Positions 26,156-34,859 of a stretch of 64,000 nt of DNA are shown here, piece by piece. Every line of letters begins with the position of its first letter. Within the stretch, counting starts at the first letter, position 1. The position numbers and the translations under genes were made by a program. The DNA lies in NCBI GenBank assembly GCA_017303415.1, contig JAFLBJ010000001.1, positions 2,604,001-2,668,000 on the forward strand, read 5' to 3'. This DNA is from Chitinophagales bacterium (GTDB lineage Bacteria; Bacteroidota; Bacteroidia; Chitinophagales; Chitinophagaceae). The notes beneath the pieces were generated by a model. That model saw only the letters and a list, made by a program, of their open reading frames with translations. It was not told where the DNA came from and searched no databases.

Positions 26156-26926
26156 CTACAAACTCCTAACCTTTACATTCCTAAACCACACTTTATTCCC
26201 ATGATCCTGTAACCCGATCCGGCCTTTTTTATAGGTACCAAACTCTGGCATGTTGATGAATTTACTACCCGCCACGAGTTTCTTCCAGTTATCATCCCAA
26301 AGCGTTGTTTGCACCACTTTGGTACCGTTGAGGAATAACTCCAATGAACCTTTATTGGCGATGATCTCTACCTGGTTCCATTCACCGGCTGGTTTAACTG
26401 TTTCAGGGGAAGAACTGATCAGGTCATAAAGGTCACCTGCACGATGTTTGCCATTATTGGCATCACCATGACGGACATTGTCAAGCACCTGCATTTCAGG
26501 ACCGGTGTACCAGGCATATTTATGTAAACTGGTATCCGGGCTTTCATGGATATAGAACATCACACCGCTGTTTCCGGCCGTGTCGATCTTCCAATCCAGT
26601 TTTAAATGAAAATTCTCGTACTCGGCATCGGTGACGATATCTCCACCGCCTTTGGTTTGCCATTCGATCATTTCCTTGGGATCCAAATGAAGGGTCCCGC
26701 TGTCAATAACCCAGGCCGAACCATCCGACACGGCATTGTACACATGCCAACCCGTTTTGGTACTTCCGTCAAAAAGCAGTTGCCAACCATCAGCCTTTTC
26801 CTGTTCGGAAAGGGTATTATCGGCAGAAGCGACAGGGGTAGGTGTTTCTTTTTCTTTTGTTGACGCTGTATCATTACAGGAGGTCAAGAGAAAGAATGAA
26901 GCAAAGGCAAGAATCGTCTTTTGCAT
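26156..26926 (-). CDS. DUF1080 lipoprotein, likely 3-keto-disaccharide hydrolase
   Basis: 256 residues. Lipobox LTSC (Cys16). A concanavalin-like beta-sandwich (about 45-256) with EKADGWQLLFDGSTKTGWHVY at its start and HGDANNGKHRAGDLYDLI, the pattern of DUF1080 (3-keto-disaccharide hydrolase domain). Members cleave or bind 3-keto-glycosides. It is the last gene of a minus-strand operon with a cytochrome c, a TIM-barrel isomerase and a Gfo/Idh/MocA oxidoreductase, with 1 nt to the preceding gene. Substrate not provable from sequence. Confidence 0.85.
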   Translation of the reverse strand: MQKTILAFASFFLLTSCNDTASTKEKETPTPVASADNTLSEQEKADGWQLLFDGSTKTGWHVYNAVSDGSAWVIDSGTLHLDPKEMIEWQTKGGGDIVTDAEYENFHLKLDWKIDTAGNSGVMFYIHESPDTSLHKYAWYTGPEMQVLDNVRHGDANNGKHRAGDLYDLISSSPETVKPAGEWNQVEIIANKGSLELFLNGTKVVQTTLWDDNWKKLVAGSKFINMPEFGTYKKGRIGLQDHGNKVWFRNVKVRSL

Positions 26927-26927
26927 A

Positions 26928-27323
26928 TTATTTTCCTTTAAATGTCAGGATATATTTAACAATGGCTTTGGCATCCTCTTCGGGTAATTCAGGATGTGCG
27001 GCCATGGGTACTTCACCCCATACACCCTGACCACCTTCGATTACTTTTTTGGACAGCATCGCTACTGTCGCATCATTGTTCTCGTATTTATTGGCAATAT
27101 CTTTATAAGAAGGCCCGATGAGTTTTTCATCGATCTTATGACAGGTATTACAATTCTGTGTGACCTCGATGGCCAATCCTTTGTCATAATCCGGATTGCT
27201 CTTGGGTTCTTCTTTCTTTACTTCGGTGGCAGCAGGTGTTTCAGCAGAAGTTGTTTTGGTTTCACCACTGTTACAAGCAGTCAGGGTGGCCATTGCGGCA
27301 AGTACGATCCATGTCTTTTTCAT
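26928..27323 (-). CDS. Cytochrome c lipoprotein
   Basis: 131 residues. Lipobox LTAC (Cys17), a Glu/Lys/Thr-rich linker, and a class I cytochrome c domain with haem motif CNTCH (about 58-62) and a likely axial Met in EVPMAAHPEL. It would carry electrons in the periplasm. In this neighbourhood it is a natural electron acceptor for the exported GMC dehydrogenase complex encoded in the divergent operon (inference). Confidence 0.88.
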   Translation of the reverse strand: MKKTWIVLAAMATLTACNSGETKTTSAETPAATEVKKEEPKSNPDYDKGLAIEVTQNCNTCHKIDEKLIGPSYKDIANKYENNDATVAMLSKKVIEGGQGVWGEVPMAAHPELPEEDAKAIVKYILTFKGK

Positions 27324-27359
27324 ATACTAAAGGGGGTTTGTTTTTGGTGCCCAAAGGTA

Positions 27360-28415
27360 TTACTCTATTCCTAAAACCGTACGGTTAAAGGCATCATTAT
27401 TTCCTGTACTGGCAAAATCATCAAACGCTTTTTCGGTAACACGGATAATTCGGTCTTTTATGAAAGCGGCACCTTCCCTGGCACCATCTTCAGGATGTTT
27501 GATGCAACACTCCCATTCCATCACGGCCCAGCCTTTGTAATCATAGGCAGCGAGCTTACTGAAAATGGACTTGAAGTCAACCTGTCCATCCCCGAGTGAA
27601 CGGAACCGGCCTGCCCGGTTGATCCAGGATTGAAAGCCGCCATATACACCTTGCTTTCCGGTGGGGTTGAATTCTGCGTCCTTCACATGAAAGGCGCGTA
27701 TCCTTTGATGGTAGTGATCAATGTATTGAAGATAATCAAGACATTGCAGCACGAAATGCGAAGGGTCATACAACAAACAGGCTCTTGGATGCTGGTTGAC
27801 CTCTTCCAGGAACATTTCATAACTCACGCCATCATGCAGGTCCTCTCCAGGATGGATCTCATAACACACATCGACCCCGCAACGATCAAATTCATTCAGG
27901 ATCGGCATCCACCGGTTTGCCAGTTCTTTAAAACCAGTCTCCACCAACCCGGCGGGCCGTTGCGGCCAGGGGTAAACGGTATGCCAGAGCAAGGAACCGC
28001 TAAAGGTAGCATGGGCATTCAATCCCAGGTTTTGCGAGGCTTTTGCAGCCCATTTTAATTGTTGAACCGCCCATTCGGTACGGGCCTTTCCATTTCCGCG
28101 AACTTCTTCCGGCGCAAATCCATCAAACAAGGTATCATAAGCCGGATGAACGGCAATCAGTTGTCCTTGCAAGTGAGTAGACAATTCAGTGATCTCTAAT
28201 CCACATTCATTGATCAACCCCTTTAATTCATCGGCATAGGTCTTACTCTCCGCAGCTTTCTGCAAATCGATACAGCGGGCATCCCAGGTTGGAATTTGTA
28301 CGCCAACAAATCCAAGTTCCCGGGCCCATTTACAAATGGATCGCAGGTCATTGAATGGAGGTTTGTCTCCCAGGAATTGTGCAAGAAAAATACCAGGGCC
28401 TTTTATTGTTGTCAT
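27360..28415 (-). CDS. Sugar phosphate isomerase/epimerase family protein (cytosolic)
   Basis: 351 residues, xylose isomerase-like TIM barrel: GPGIFLAQFLG, VGVQIPTWD, YDPSHFVLQCLDYLQYI, FHVKDAEFNPTG, and VMEWECCIKHPEDGA near the end, carrying metal-binding Glu, Asp and His residues. No export signal. Members act on keto-sugars and inositols. Located between the cytochrome c gene and the Gfo/Idh/MocA gene, so it probably handles a keto-glycoside breakdown product. Confidence 0.82.
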   Translation of the reverse strand: MTTIKGPGIFLAQFLGDKPPFNDLRSICKWARELGFVGVQIPTWDARCIDLQKAAESKTYADELKGLINECGLEITELSTHLQGQLIAVHPAYDTLFDGFAPEEVRGNGKARTEWAVQQLKWAAKASQNLGLNAHATFSGSLLWHTVYPWPQRPAGLVETGFKELANRWMPILNEFDRCGVDVCYEIHPGEDLHDGVSYEMFLEEVNQHPRACLLYDPSHFVLQCLDYLQYIDHYHQRIRAFHVKDAEFNPTGKQGVYGGFQSWINRAGRFRSLGDGQVDFKSIFSKLAAYDYKGWAVMEWECCIKHPEDGAREGAAFIKDRIIRVTEKAFDDFASTGNNDAFNRTVLGIE

Positions 28416-28497
28416 TTCTATAAGATTAGTTGTAAATTATTGATTATTATCTGATGGAAGAAGTAGCTGCATCTTAGAAAAAATCAATAAGGAATTA

Positions 28498-29664
28498 TTA
28501 AACAACATGATCCACCCACTTCATTTCCGAGGCAGCCGAAGCCACCACATTATCAATAAACGCCATTCCGCGTATTCCTTCTTCTACTCTTGGATAGTCC
28601 AACATTTCAGGGGTTGGGTTTTCTCCACTCAGGCGGCAAGCCAGTGTTGCGGCAAAATTCTTATAGATATTGGCAAAGGCTTCGAGGTATCCTTCCGGAT
28701 GGCCACCGGGGGTCCGGCAATTGGAAGTAGCAAAAGAACTCAACCGGTCTGTATAATTGCTACCGGCGCGTAACACCTGCATGGGCGCATCCAGCCATTT
28801 CACCCAAAGCGTATTAGGTTCCATCTGCGACCATTCCAATCCTCCTTTTTCTCCATAAACGCGTAGCCGCAGATTATTCTCCTCTCCTGCTGCGATTTGT
28901 GTCGCGATCAATACACCCGCTGCCCCATTCTCAAATTTCAATAACACATTTCCATCATCATCCAATACCCTGCCTTCGACCATGGTATTTAAATCGGCAC
29001 AGATCCTTGTGATCTTTAATCCGGTTACATATTCTGCCAGATGAGCGCCATGGGTTCCAATGTCTCCCATCACCGCACTCTTTCCTCCCTTCTTGGGGTC
29101 CGTTCTCCAGGCTGCCTGTGCATTCCCTTCACGTTCACTCAACCGGCTCAACCAGCCCTGTGGGTATTCCACCCATATCTTCCTGATCTTGCCCAATGCA
29201 CCACCCTGAACCATTGAACGGGCTTGTTTCACCATTGGATATCCGGAATAGGTATGGGTCAAACATAATAAAAGACCGGTTTCATCTACCTTTTTCTTCA
29301 GTTGTTTGGCTTCATCAAGGGAAAAAGTGATCGGCTTTTCGATCACCACATGAAAACCATGCTCAAGGGCCATCATCGCGGGTGCAAAATGGGCAAAATT
29401 GGGGGTAACAATGGTGACAAAATCCATCCGGTCACCTTCAGGCCGTTGGGCCTCTTTTTTGATCATATCCTCATAGGTCAAATAAATCCGGTCAGCGCTC
29501 AAAAACAAGGCCTCGCCTGATTTCTGGGCTATTTCCGGGTTAATGCTTAAAGCTCCGCAAACGATTTCGGTTTTGCCATCCATCCAGGCCGCGTGCCGGT
29601 GAATGGCCCCAATAAAGGCATCCTGTCCTCCACCGATCATTCCCATGCGTAATTTCCTATTCAT
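28498..29664 (-). CDS. Gfo/Idh/MocA-family oxidoreductase
   Basis: 388 residues. N-terminal NAD(P) fold (RMGMIGGGQDAFIGAIHR), then EKPITFSLDEAKQLKK with the family EKP motif, and GDIGTHGAHLAEYV. It oxidises or reduces a sugar C-OH/C=O, typically at C3. First gene of a minus-strand operon and divergent from the exported isomerase, in a cluster that includes DUF1080, GMC dehydrogenase and cytochrome c. It could reduce 3-keto-sugar to the hydroxy form. Confidence 0.87.
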   Translation of the reverse strand: MNRKLRMGMIGGGQDAFIGAIHRHAAWMDGKTEIVCGALSINPEIAQKSGEALFLSADRIYLTYEDMIKKEAQRPEGDRMDFVTIVTPNFAHFAPAMMALEHGFHVVIEKPITFSLDEAKQLKKKVDETGLLLCLTHTYSGYPMVKQARSMVQGGALGKIRKIWVEYPQGWLSRLSEREGNAQAAWRTDPKKGGKSAVMGDIGTHGAHLAEYVTGLKITRICADLNTMVEGRVLDDDGNVLLKFENGAAGVLIATQIAAGEENNLRLRVYGEKGGLEWSQMEPNTLWVKWLDAPMQVLRAGSNYTDRLSSFATSNCRTPGGHPEGYLEAFANIYKNFAATLACRLSGENPTPEMLDYPRVEEGIRGMAFIDNVVASAASEMKWVDHVV

Positions 29665-29737
29665 AGCAGTGAATTGATATTTGATAATTTTTTTACAAAC
29701 GAGCTAATTAAAGTGACTAAAAATAGTACATTTAGTT

Positions 29738-29753
29738 TTTACCAATTGGTAAA
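29738..29753. promoter_or_regulatory. Candidate operator in the divergent promoter region
   Basis: TTTACCAATTGGTAAA, a perfect 16-bp palindrome 20 nt upstream of the start at 29773 and inside the 108-nt gap between two divergent operons. A candidate binding site for a dimeric regulator; the regulator itself is not identifiable in this window. Confidence 0.45.
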
Positions 29754-29772
29754 TTTACCGACACGCTTGATC

Positions 29773-30663
29773 ATGGAAAAAACCAATCGCAGGGACCTCT
29801 TGAAAAAGATCGCCGTGGGCTCCTTGGCCCTTACCGCAGGACAAACCATTCCTGCCCTGGGAAATGTAATCTCCCCTTCTGATAAATCATTGAAAGGAAA
29901 TATCCATCATTCCGCTTGTCGCTGGTGCTATGACAGTATCCCCTTCGAAGAACTCTGTATTGCAGCAAAAAAGATTGGCCTGGTTGGAATCGACCTGGTG
30001 GGTCCTGCCGATTGGCCCACGCTAAAAAAATATGGTTTGATCTCCACAATGTGCAATGGGGCTGAGATCAATTTGGTGGATGGATGGAATGATACAAAAT
30101 TTCATCCCCGATTGATCGAGAGTTATAAAAAACACATTGACCTGGTGGCCGATGCGGGTTATAAAAATCTCATCTGCTTTAGTGGAAGCCGTCGGGGCAA
30201 GGATGATGAAACGGGTTGGAAGAATTGTGTGGAAGGATTGAAACAGGTGATCGGCCAGGCAGAAAAAAGAGGCGTTACCCTGGTGATGGAATTACTCAAT
30301 AGTAAAGTGGACCATAAGGACTATCAATGTGATAAGACTGCCTGGGGCGTGGAATTGTGCAAACGATTAGGATCCCCCAACTTCAAGCTACTATATGATA
30401 TTTACCATATGCAGATAGATGAAGGGGATGTGATTCACACCATACGCGAATACCATCCCTATATTGCCCATTACCATACCGGAGGTGTCCCGGGACGAAA
30501 TGAGATCGATGAATCACAGGAATTGTATTACCCTGCCATCATGAAAGCCATCCTGGCCACCGGATACCAGGGCTATGTGGCGCAGGAGTTCATTCCAACA
30601 CCAGCGGATACAGCCGGAAAATTAAAATCGCTTAAGAAGGCTGTTCAAATTTGTGATATCTAA
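29773..30663 (+). CDS. Tat-exported sugar isomerase/epimerase (hydroxypyruvate isomerase-like)
   Basis: 296 residues. Tat signal NRRDLLKKIAVGSLALTAG, then a TIM barrel with CYDSIPFEELC, MELLNSKVDHKDYQCD, LLYDIYHMQIDEGD and VAQEFIPT, matching hydroxypyruvate isomerase-like proteins. Function unknown, probably an envelope-side sugar epimerase/isomerase. The ATG at 29773 is preferred because it starts the Tat signal; an upstream start at 29674 would not. First gene of a four-gene plus-strand operon. Confidence 0.82.
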   Translation: MEKTNRRDLLKKIAVGSLALTAGQTIPALGNVISPSDKSLKGNIHHSACRWCYDSIPFEELCIAAKKIGLVGIDLVGPADWPTLKKYGLISTMCNGAEINLVDGWNDTKFHPRLIESYKKHIDLVADAGYKNLICFSGSRRGKDDETGWKNCVEGLKQVIGQAEKRGVTLVMELLNSKVDHKDYQCDKTAWGVELCKRLGSPNFKLLYDIYHMQIDEGDVIHTIREYHPYIAHYHTGGVPGRNEIDESQELYYPAIMKAILATGYQGYVAQEFIPTPADTAGKLKSLKKAVQICDI

Positions 30664-30699
30664 TAAGTGCTGAAATAAACGAAACCCAACATTGCTTTT

Positions 30700-32379
30700 A
30701 TGCCAAACAATCATTACGATGCCATTGTCGTCGGTTCAGGGATCAGTGGAGGCTGGGCCGCCAAGGAACTGACCGAAAAGGGGCTCAAGGTTTTACTCCT
30801 CGAAAGAGGACGTGACATCAAACATGTTAAAGACTACGCGGAAGCCAATAAACCGATCTGGGAATACCCCCACCGTGGCGACCGTACCCAACAAATGATC
30901 GAGGACTATCCCAACCTGAAAAGGGATTATCCACTGAATGAGCGTAACCTGCATTACTGGGCTTCTGATAAAGATTGTCCGTTTACAGAATCAAAACCTT
31001 ATGCCTGGTTCAGAGGATACCATGTCGGAGGTCGCTCGCTGATGTGGGGCCGGCAAAGTTACCGCTGGTGTGAAGAGGATTTTGAAGCCAATGGACGGGA
31101 AGGTATTGGTGTTGACTGGCCCATTCGCTATAAGGATGTTGAATCATGGTACACCTATGTGGAGAAATTTGCCGGTATCCAGGGTTCCTATGAGAATCTT
31201 CCCCAACTACCCGACAGTCATTTTCTTCCGGCAATGGAACTGAATATTGTGGAGAAGGATGTGGCTGCGCGGATCAAAAAACATTATAATAATCTTCGGA
31301 CACTCATCATTGGGCGTTCGGCGCATATTACCCAAAAGATACCCGGACGTGAACTTTGCCAGTACCGTGACATGTGTTGGAATGGTTGTCCTTTTGGTGG
31401 GTATTTCAGTACCCAATCTTCCACCTTGCCAGCTGCCGAAGCAACCGGTAACCTTACACTCCGCCCCTTCTCTCTTGTAAAAGAGATCATGTATGATAAG
31501 GATACAAAAAAAGCAAAGGGTGTAGTCGTTCTCGATACTACCGATAACAAGACCTACGAATTCACGAGTAAGATCGTTTTCCTTTGTGCCTCTTCTTTTA
31601 ATTCCACCTGGGTATTGATGAACAGTGCCACCGATATATGGCCCGATGGGTTGGGAAGCAGCAGTGGCGAATTGGGGCATAACGTGATGGACCACCATTT
31701 CCGTTGCGGCGCAGGCGGACAGGTAGAAGGGTTTGATGACAAGTATTATTATGGACACCGTCCAACCGGGTTCTATATTCCCCGCTTCCGGAATTTTGGC
31801 GCTGATAAGCGTGATTACCTGCGTGGATTTGGTTACCAGGGTTCAGCCAGCCGTCAGGGTTGGGGACGCGAAGTAGCCGAACTCAATATAGGTGGAGAAT
31901 TTAAAGATGCCCTGAGTGAACCTGGTGGATGGTCCATTGGAGCCAGTGCTTTTGGTGAGATTCTGCCTTACCATGATAACGTGATCAAACTTAATCGTAA
32001 TACCACCGATAAATGGGGCCTGCCTGTTCTCGATATGAGTGTAGAGATCAAAGAGAACGAAAAGAAAATGAGAAAGGACATGCAGGAAGACCTGGCCGAA
32101 ATGCTCAATATCGCCGGTGTAAAGAATGTGCGGACCTACGATAACGAGTATGTTCCGGGTATGGGAATTCATGAAATGGGTACTGCCCGTATGGGTCGTG
32201 ACCCTAAATCATCTGTATTGAATGGCAATAACCAGGTATGGGATTGCCAGAATGTATTCGTTACGGACGGTGCTTGTATGACATCGGCCTCTTGTGTTAA
32301 CCCTTCACTTACCTACATGGCATTGACTGCCCGTGCAGCTGATTTCGCCGTGAGTGAATTGAAGAAAGGAAACCTCTAA
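30700..32379 (+). CDS. GMC family FAD-dependent sugar dehydrogenase
   Basis: 559 residues. Starts directly with the FAD fold YDAIVVGSGISGGWAAKEL, then VGGRSLMWGRQSYRW, a CQYRDMCWNGCPFGGYF segment, and C-terminal HEMGTARMGRD and CVNPSLTYMALTARAAD. This is the glucose/glycoside dehydrogenase large-subunit type that works with a small Tat-exported subunit. It has no signal of its own; a partner with a Tat signal follows and could carry it across. Predicted to oxidise a sugar at C3, in keeping with the DUF1080 and Gfo/Idh context. Confidence 0.88.
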   Translation: MPNNHYDAIVVGSGISGGWAAKELTEKGLKVLLLERGRDIKHVKDYAEANKPIWEYPHRGDRTQQMIEDYPNLKRDYPLNERNLHYWASDKDCPFTESKPYAWFRGYHVGGRSLMWGRQSYRWCEEDFEANGREGIGVDWPIRYKDVESWYTYVEKFAGIQGSYENLPQLPDSHFLPAMELNIVEKDVAARIKKHYNNLRTLIIGRSAHITQKIPGRELCQYRDMCWNGCPFGGYFSTQSSTLPAAEATGNLTLRPFSLVKEIMYDKDTKKAKGVVVLDTTDNKTYEFTSKIVFLCASSFNSTWVLMNSATDIWPDGLGSSSGELGHNVMDHHFRCGAGGQVEGFDDKYYYGHRPTGFYIPRFRNFGADKRDYLRGFGYQGSASRQGWGREVAELNIGGEFKDALSEPGGWSIGASAFGEILPYHDNVIKLNRNTTDKWGLPVLDMSVEIKENEKKMRKDMQEDLAEMLNIAGVKNVRTYDNEYVPGMGIHEMGTARMGRDPKSSVLNGNNQVWDCQNVFVTDGACMTSASCVNPSLTYMALTARAADFAVSELKKGNL

Positions 32380-32396
32380 CCCAAAATGCATTTGAC

Positions 32397-32969
32397 ATGA
32401 ACAGAAGAGAACTTATAAAAATGATCGCCACTCTTACAGGTGGCGCTGTGATCGGCGGCGAATTCTTCCTGGCCGGTTGTAACAACCCCGATAAAGGAGT
32501 CATGCTCGCCTTTACTGCCGATGATACGGCTTTCTTGGATGAAGTGGCAGAAACCATTTTTCCCAAAACCCAATCAGCGGGTGCCAAGGAAGCCAAAGTG
32601 GGTGATTTTATGACGCGGTATGTAACCGACTGTTATACCCAGACCGAACAGGAAGCCTTTCATAAAGGCATGGATTTGATCAATGCGGCCTGCAAGAAAC
32701 AGCACGGACATGACTTCATGAAAGCAACCCCCGAACAACGTACGGCTTTATTGATCACGATTGACAAGGAACGGGTAGAATATCAGAAGAACAAAAAGAA
32801 AGAAGACCCCGCCCATTATTTTCAATCATTCAAACAACTGACCATCCTTGGTTATTTCACTTCAAAGGAAGGACGCACCACCGCCACCCGGTATGAACCT
32901 GTACCCGGAAAGTACATCGGAGATTATGACTATAAAAAAGGCGATAAGATCATTACCAATTTTGATTAA
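32397..32969 (+). CDS. Gluconate 2-dehydrogenase subunit 3-family protein, Tat lipoprotein
   Basis: 190 residues. Tat signal NRRELIKMIATLTGG with a lipobox-like end, FFLAGC (Cys24). The rest (FLDEVAETIFPKTQSAGAKEA ...) matches the gluconate 2-dehydrogenase subunit 3 family, the chaperone or small subunit of GMC dehydrogenases. Starts 17 nt after the GMC gene. It would export and stabilise the catalytic subunit on the periplasmic membrane face. Confidence 0.88.
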   Translation: MNRRELIKMIATLTGGAVIGGEFFLAGCNNPDKGVMLAFTADDTAFLDEVAETIFPKTQSAGAKEAKVGDFMTRYVTDCYTQTEQEAFHKGMDLINAACKKQHGHDFMKATPEQRTALLITIDKERVEYQKNKKKEDPAHYFQSFKQLTILGYFTSKEGRTTATRYEPVPGKYIGDYDYKKGDKIITNFD

Positions 32970-33001
32970 TATTTATTAACCCTCAACGAAACCGCTTACA
33001 T

Positions 33002-33931
33002 ATGAGTTACGATCGGAGAAAATTCTTACAAACCAGCGGGCAATTTGCCGCCGCACTGGCCCTTGGTCCTGTAGCCTGCAAACTGGCCCCCAAAGAGGCA
33101 AAGACCGGAGCTGGGGCCGGAACCGAAACACCCGTGGAGAAACCTCTCGGTGATTTTGGGATTCAATTATATACACTCCGTGAAGATTTTCCCAAAGACC
33201 CCAAAGGTGTGTTGAAACAACTGGCTGATATGGGGTACAAGCAGATCGAAAGCTTTGAAGGCGGAAAAGGTATGTTCTGGGGTATGACCAATACTGAATT
33301 CAAAACCTACCTGGATTCGCTGGGATTGACCATTGTATCCAGCCACTGTAATATCGATACCGATTTTGAAAAGAAAGCTGAGCAGGCTGCTGCCATTGGT
33401 ATGAAATACCTGATCAGCCCCTGGGTGGGATTGATCGATAATAAAACACAGAAACCTCGTACACTTGACGATTTTAAAAAGATCGCGGCTGATTTTAATG
33501 CCAAAGGCGAGATCTGTAAAAAGAACGGAATCCGCTTTGCCTACCACAACCACGATTATTCCTTTAAACCCCTGGAAGGTCAATTACCCCAAAATGTGAT
33601 GATGGATAATACAGACCCTTCCCTGGTGGATTATGAAATGGATATTTACTGGGTTGTAGCCGGCGGACAGGATCCGGAAGAATGGATGAAGAAATACAAA
33701 AACCGTTTCCGGCTTTGTCATGTAAAAGATCGTAGCAAAACCCCCGGTACCGATAATGGCAAGAATTCAATTGACCTCGGCACCGGAAGTATTGATTTTA
33801 AAAAGATCCTCAGGACGGCCAAAGAAAATGGCATGGAATATTATATCGTAGAGCAGGAATTCTATCCCAATGGCACTCCGTTGCAGGCAGTAAAGGTTTG
33901 TGCGGATTATATGAAAGGGATGAAAGTATAG
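33002..33931 (+). CDS. Tat-exported sugar phosphate isomerase/epimerase
   Basis: 309 residues. Tat signal DRRKFLQTSGQFAAALAL, and a possible lipobox (PVAC). The TIM barrel includes FGIQLYTLRED, AYHNHDYSF, MDIYWVVAGG, RLCHVKDRSK and VEQEFYPN, with conserved His/Glu/Asp metal ligands. It resembles the other two isomerases here but is distinct. Last gene of the plus-strand operon, 32 nt after the small subunit. Likely acts on 3-keto-glycosides or their products (inference). Confidence 0.82.
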   Translation: MSYDRRKFLQTSGQFAAALALGPVACKLAPKEAKTGAGAGTETPVEKPLGDFGIQLYTLREDFPKDPKGVLKQLADMGYKQIESFEGGKGMFWGMTNTEFKTYLDSLGLTIVSSHCNIDTDFEKKAEQAAAIGMKYLISPWVGLIDNKTQKPRTLDDFKKIAADFNAKGEICKKNGIRFAYHNHDYSFKPLEGQLPQNVMMDNTDPSLVDYEMDIYWVVAGGQDPEEWMKKYKNRFRLCHVKDRSKTPGTDNGKNSIDLGTGSIDFKKILRTAKENGMEYYIVEQEFYPNGTPLQAVKVCADYMKGMKV

Positions 33932-33937
33932 CTGCTT

Positions 33938-34010
33938 AACCGCGAAGACGCAAATACACAAGGGGCGCTAAGTAATCTTAGTGCCCTTGTGTATTTGCGT
34001 CTTTGCGGTT
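33938..34010. repeat. Long hairpin between convergent genes
   Basis: 27-bp arms (33938-33964 and 33984-34010, one G-U pair), then a bulged G and a further 7-bp stem (one G-U) closed by loop TAAT: about 34 paired bases. It lies between the stops of the convergent isomerase and CutC genes. Its arms carry the GACGCAA/TTGCGTC motif. It may act as a bidirectional terminator. Confidence 0.85.
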
Positions 34011-34018
34011 ATAATTAG

Positions 34019-34747
34019 CTACAATAACCCCTCCCTTAATTTCCTTACTTCCTCCACCTCAATGGCATTGTTCATATACGATTCTGGCGAACCGGCAAAG
34101 GAAGGATGTACAAATTCCATCAGGGAATTCTTCTTGCCGCGAAGCGATGAATGAAATTCCTTACACCCTGTTTTTTCTGCCAGCATTTTTATATTATCTG
34201 CCCTCACCCCACTGCCCGGCATAATGATAATACGATCATCTGCGGCTTTATTCAAGGCGGCGATCAATTCTGCCCCATCTGGTGCAGCCGGTTGTTGACC
34301 GGAAGTCAGAATACGTTCTACCCCGATCCCGATCAATTGTTCCATGGCCTCAAATGGATCAAGACAACGGTCAAAGGCCCGGTGAAAAGTGACACCCAGC
34401 GGATAGGCAAGTTCTGCCAGGATATGTGTTCGTTTGATATCAATGGCACCATCCTTATTTAACAAACCGATCACCACTCCATCGCAACCCAATTCTTTGC
34501 ATAGCAATACGTCCGCTTTCATGATCTCAAATTCCTCGTCGGTATACAGAAAATCCCCTCCCCGTGGCCGAATGATCGGAAACAGCGCCACAGAGAATGA
34601 ATCCCGGCATTTCCTGATCGTTCCCAGGGAGGGCGTAGTACCCCCTTCAGCCAGATTGGCACATAATTCAATACGGTCAGCACCTCCTTCAACAGCTGAT
34701 TTGGTTGTAGTAAAATCGGAAGTAGCGATTTCTATTTTGTAAGTCAT
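34019..34747 (-). CDS. cutC: CutC family protein
   Basis: 242 residues. IEIATSDFTTTKSAVEGGADRIELC, GTTPSLG, IRPRGGDFLYTDEEFEIM, VTFHRAFD, RILTSGQ and SGVRADNI are the standard CutC TIM-barrel blocks. CutC has been linked to copper homeostasis, but its enzymatic role is not settled. The ATG at 34747 is chosen; the upstream reading frame from 34819 adds a non-homologous 24 residues. Stands alone beside the asparaginase gene on the same strand. Confidence 0.9.
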   Translation of the reverse strand: MTYKIEIATSDFTTTKSAVEGGADRIELCANLAEGGTTPSLGTIRKCRDSFSVALFPIIRPRGGDFLYTDEEFEIMKADVLLCKELGCDGVVIGLLNKDGAIDIKRTHILAELAYPLGVTFHRAFDRCLDPFEAMEQLIGIGVERILTSGQQPAAPDGAELIAALNKAADDRIIIMPGSGVRADNIKMLAEKTGCKEFHSSLRGKKNSLMEFVHPSFAGSPESYMNNAIEVEEVRKLREGLL

Positions 34748-34859
34748 GATGTAAATTTTTCCCGCAGAGCACACGAAGAAAGCTGCGGACGCCACTGCTT
34801 CAAAATAATAGACGGCCAATGCGATCGCTTTATACTCTGCGTCCGTAGCGTGAACACTA

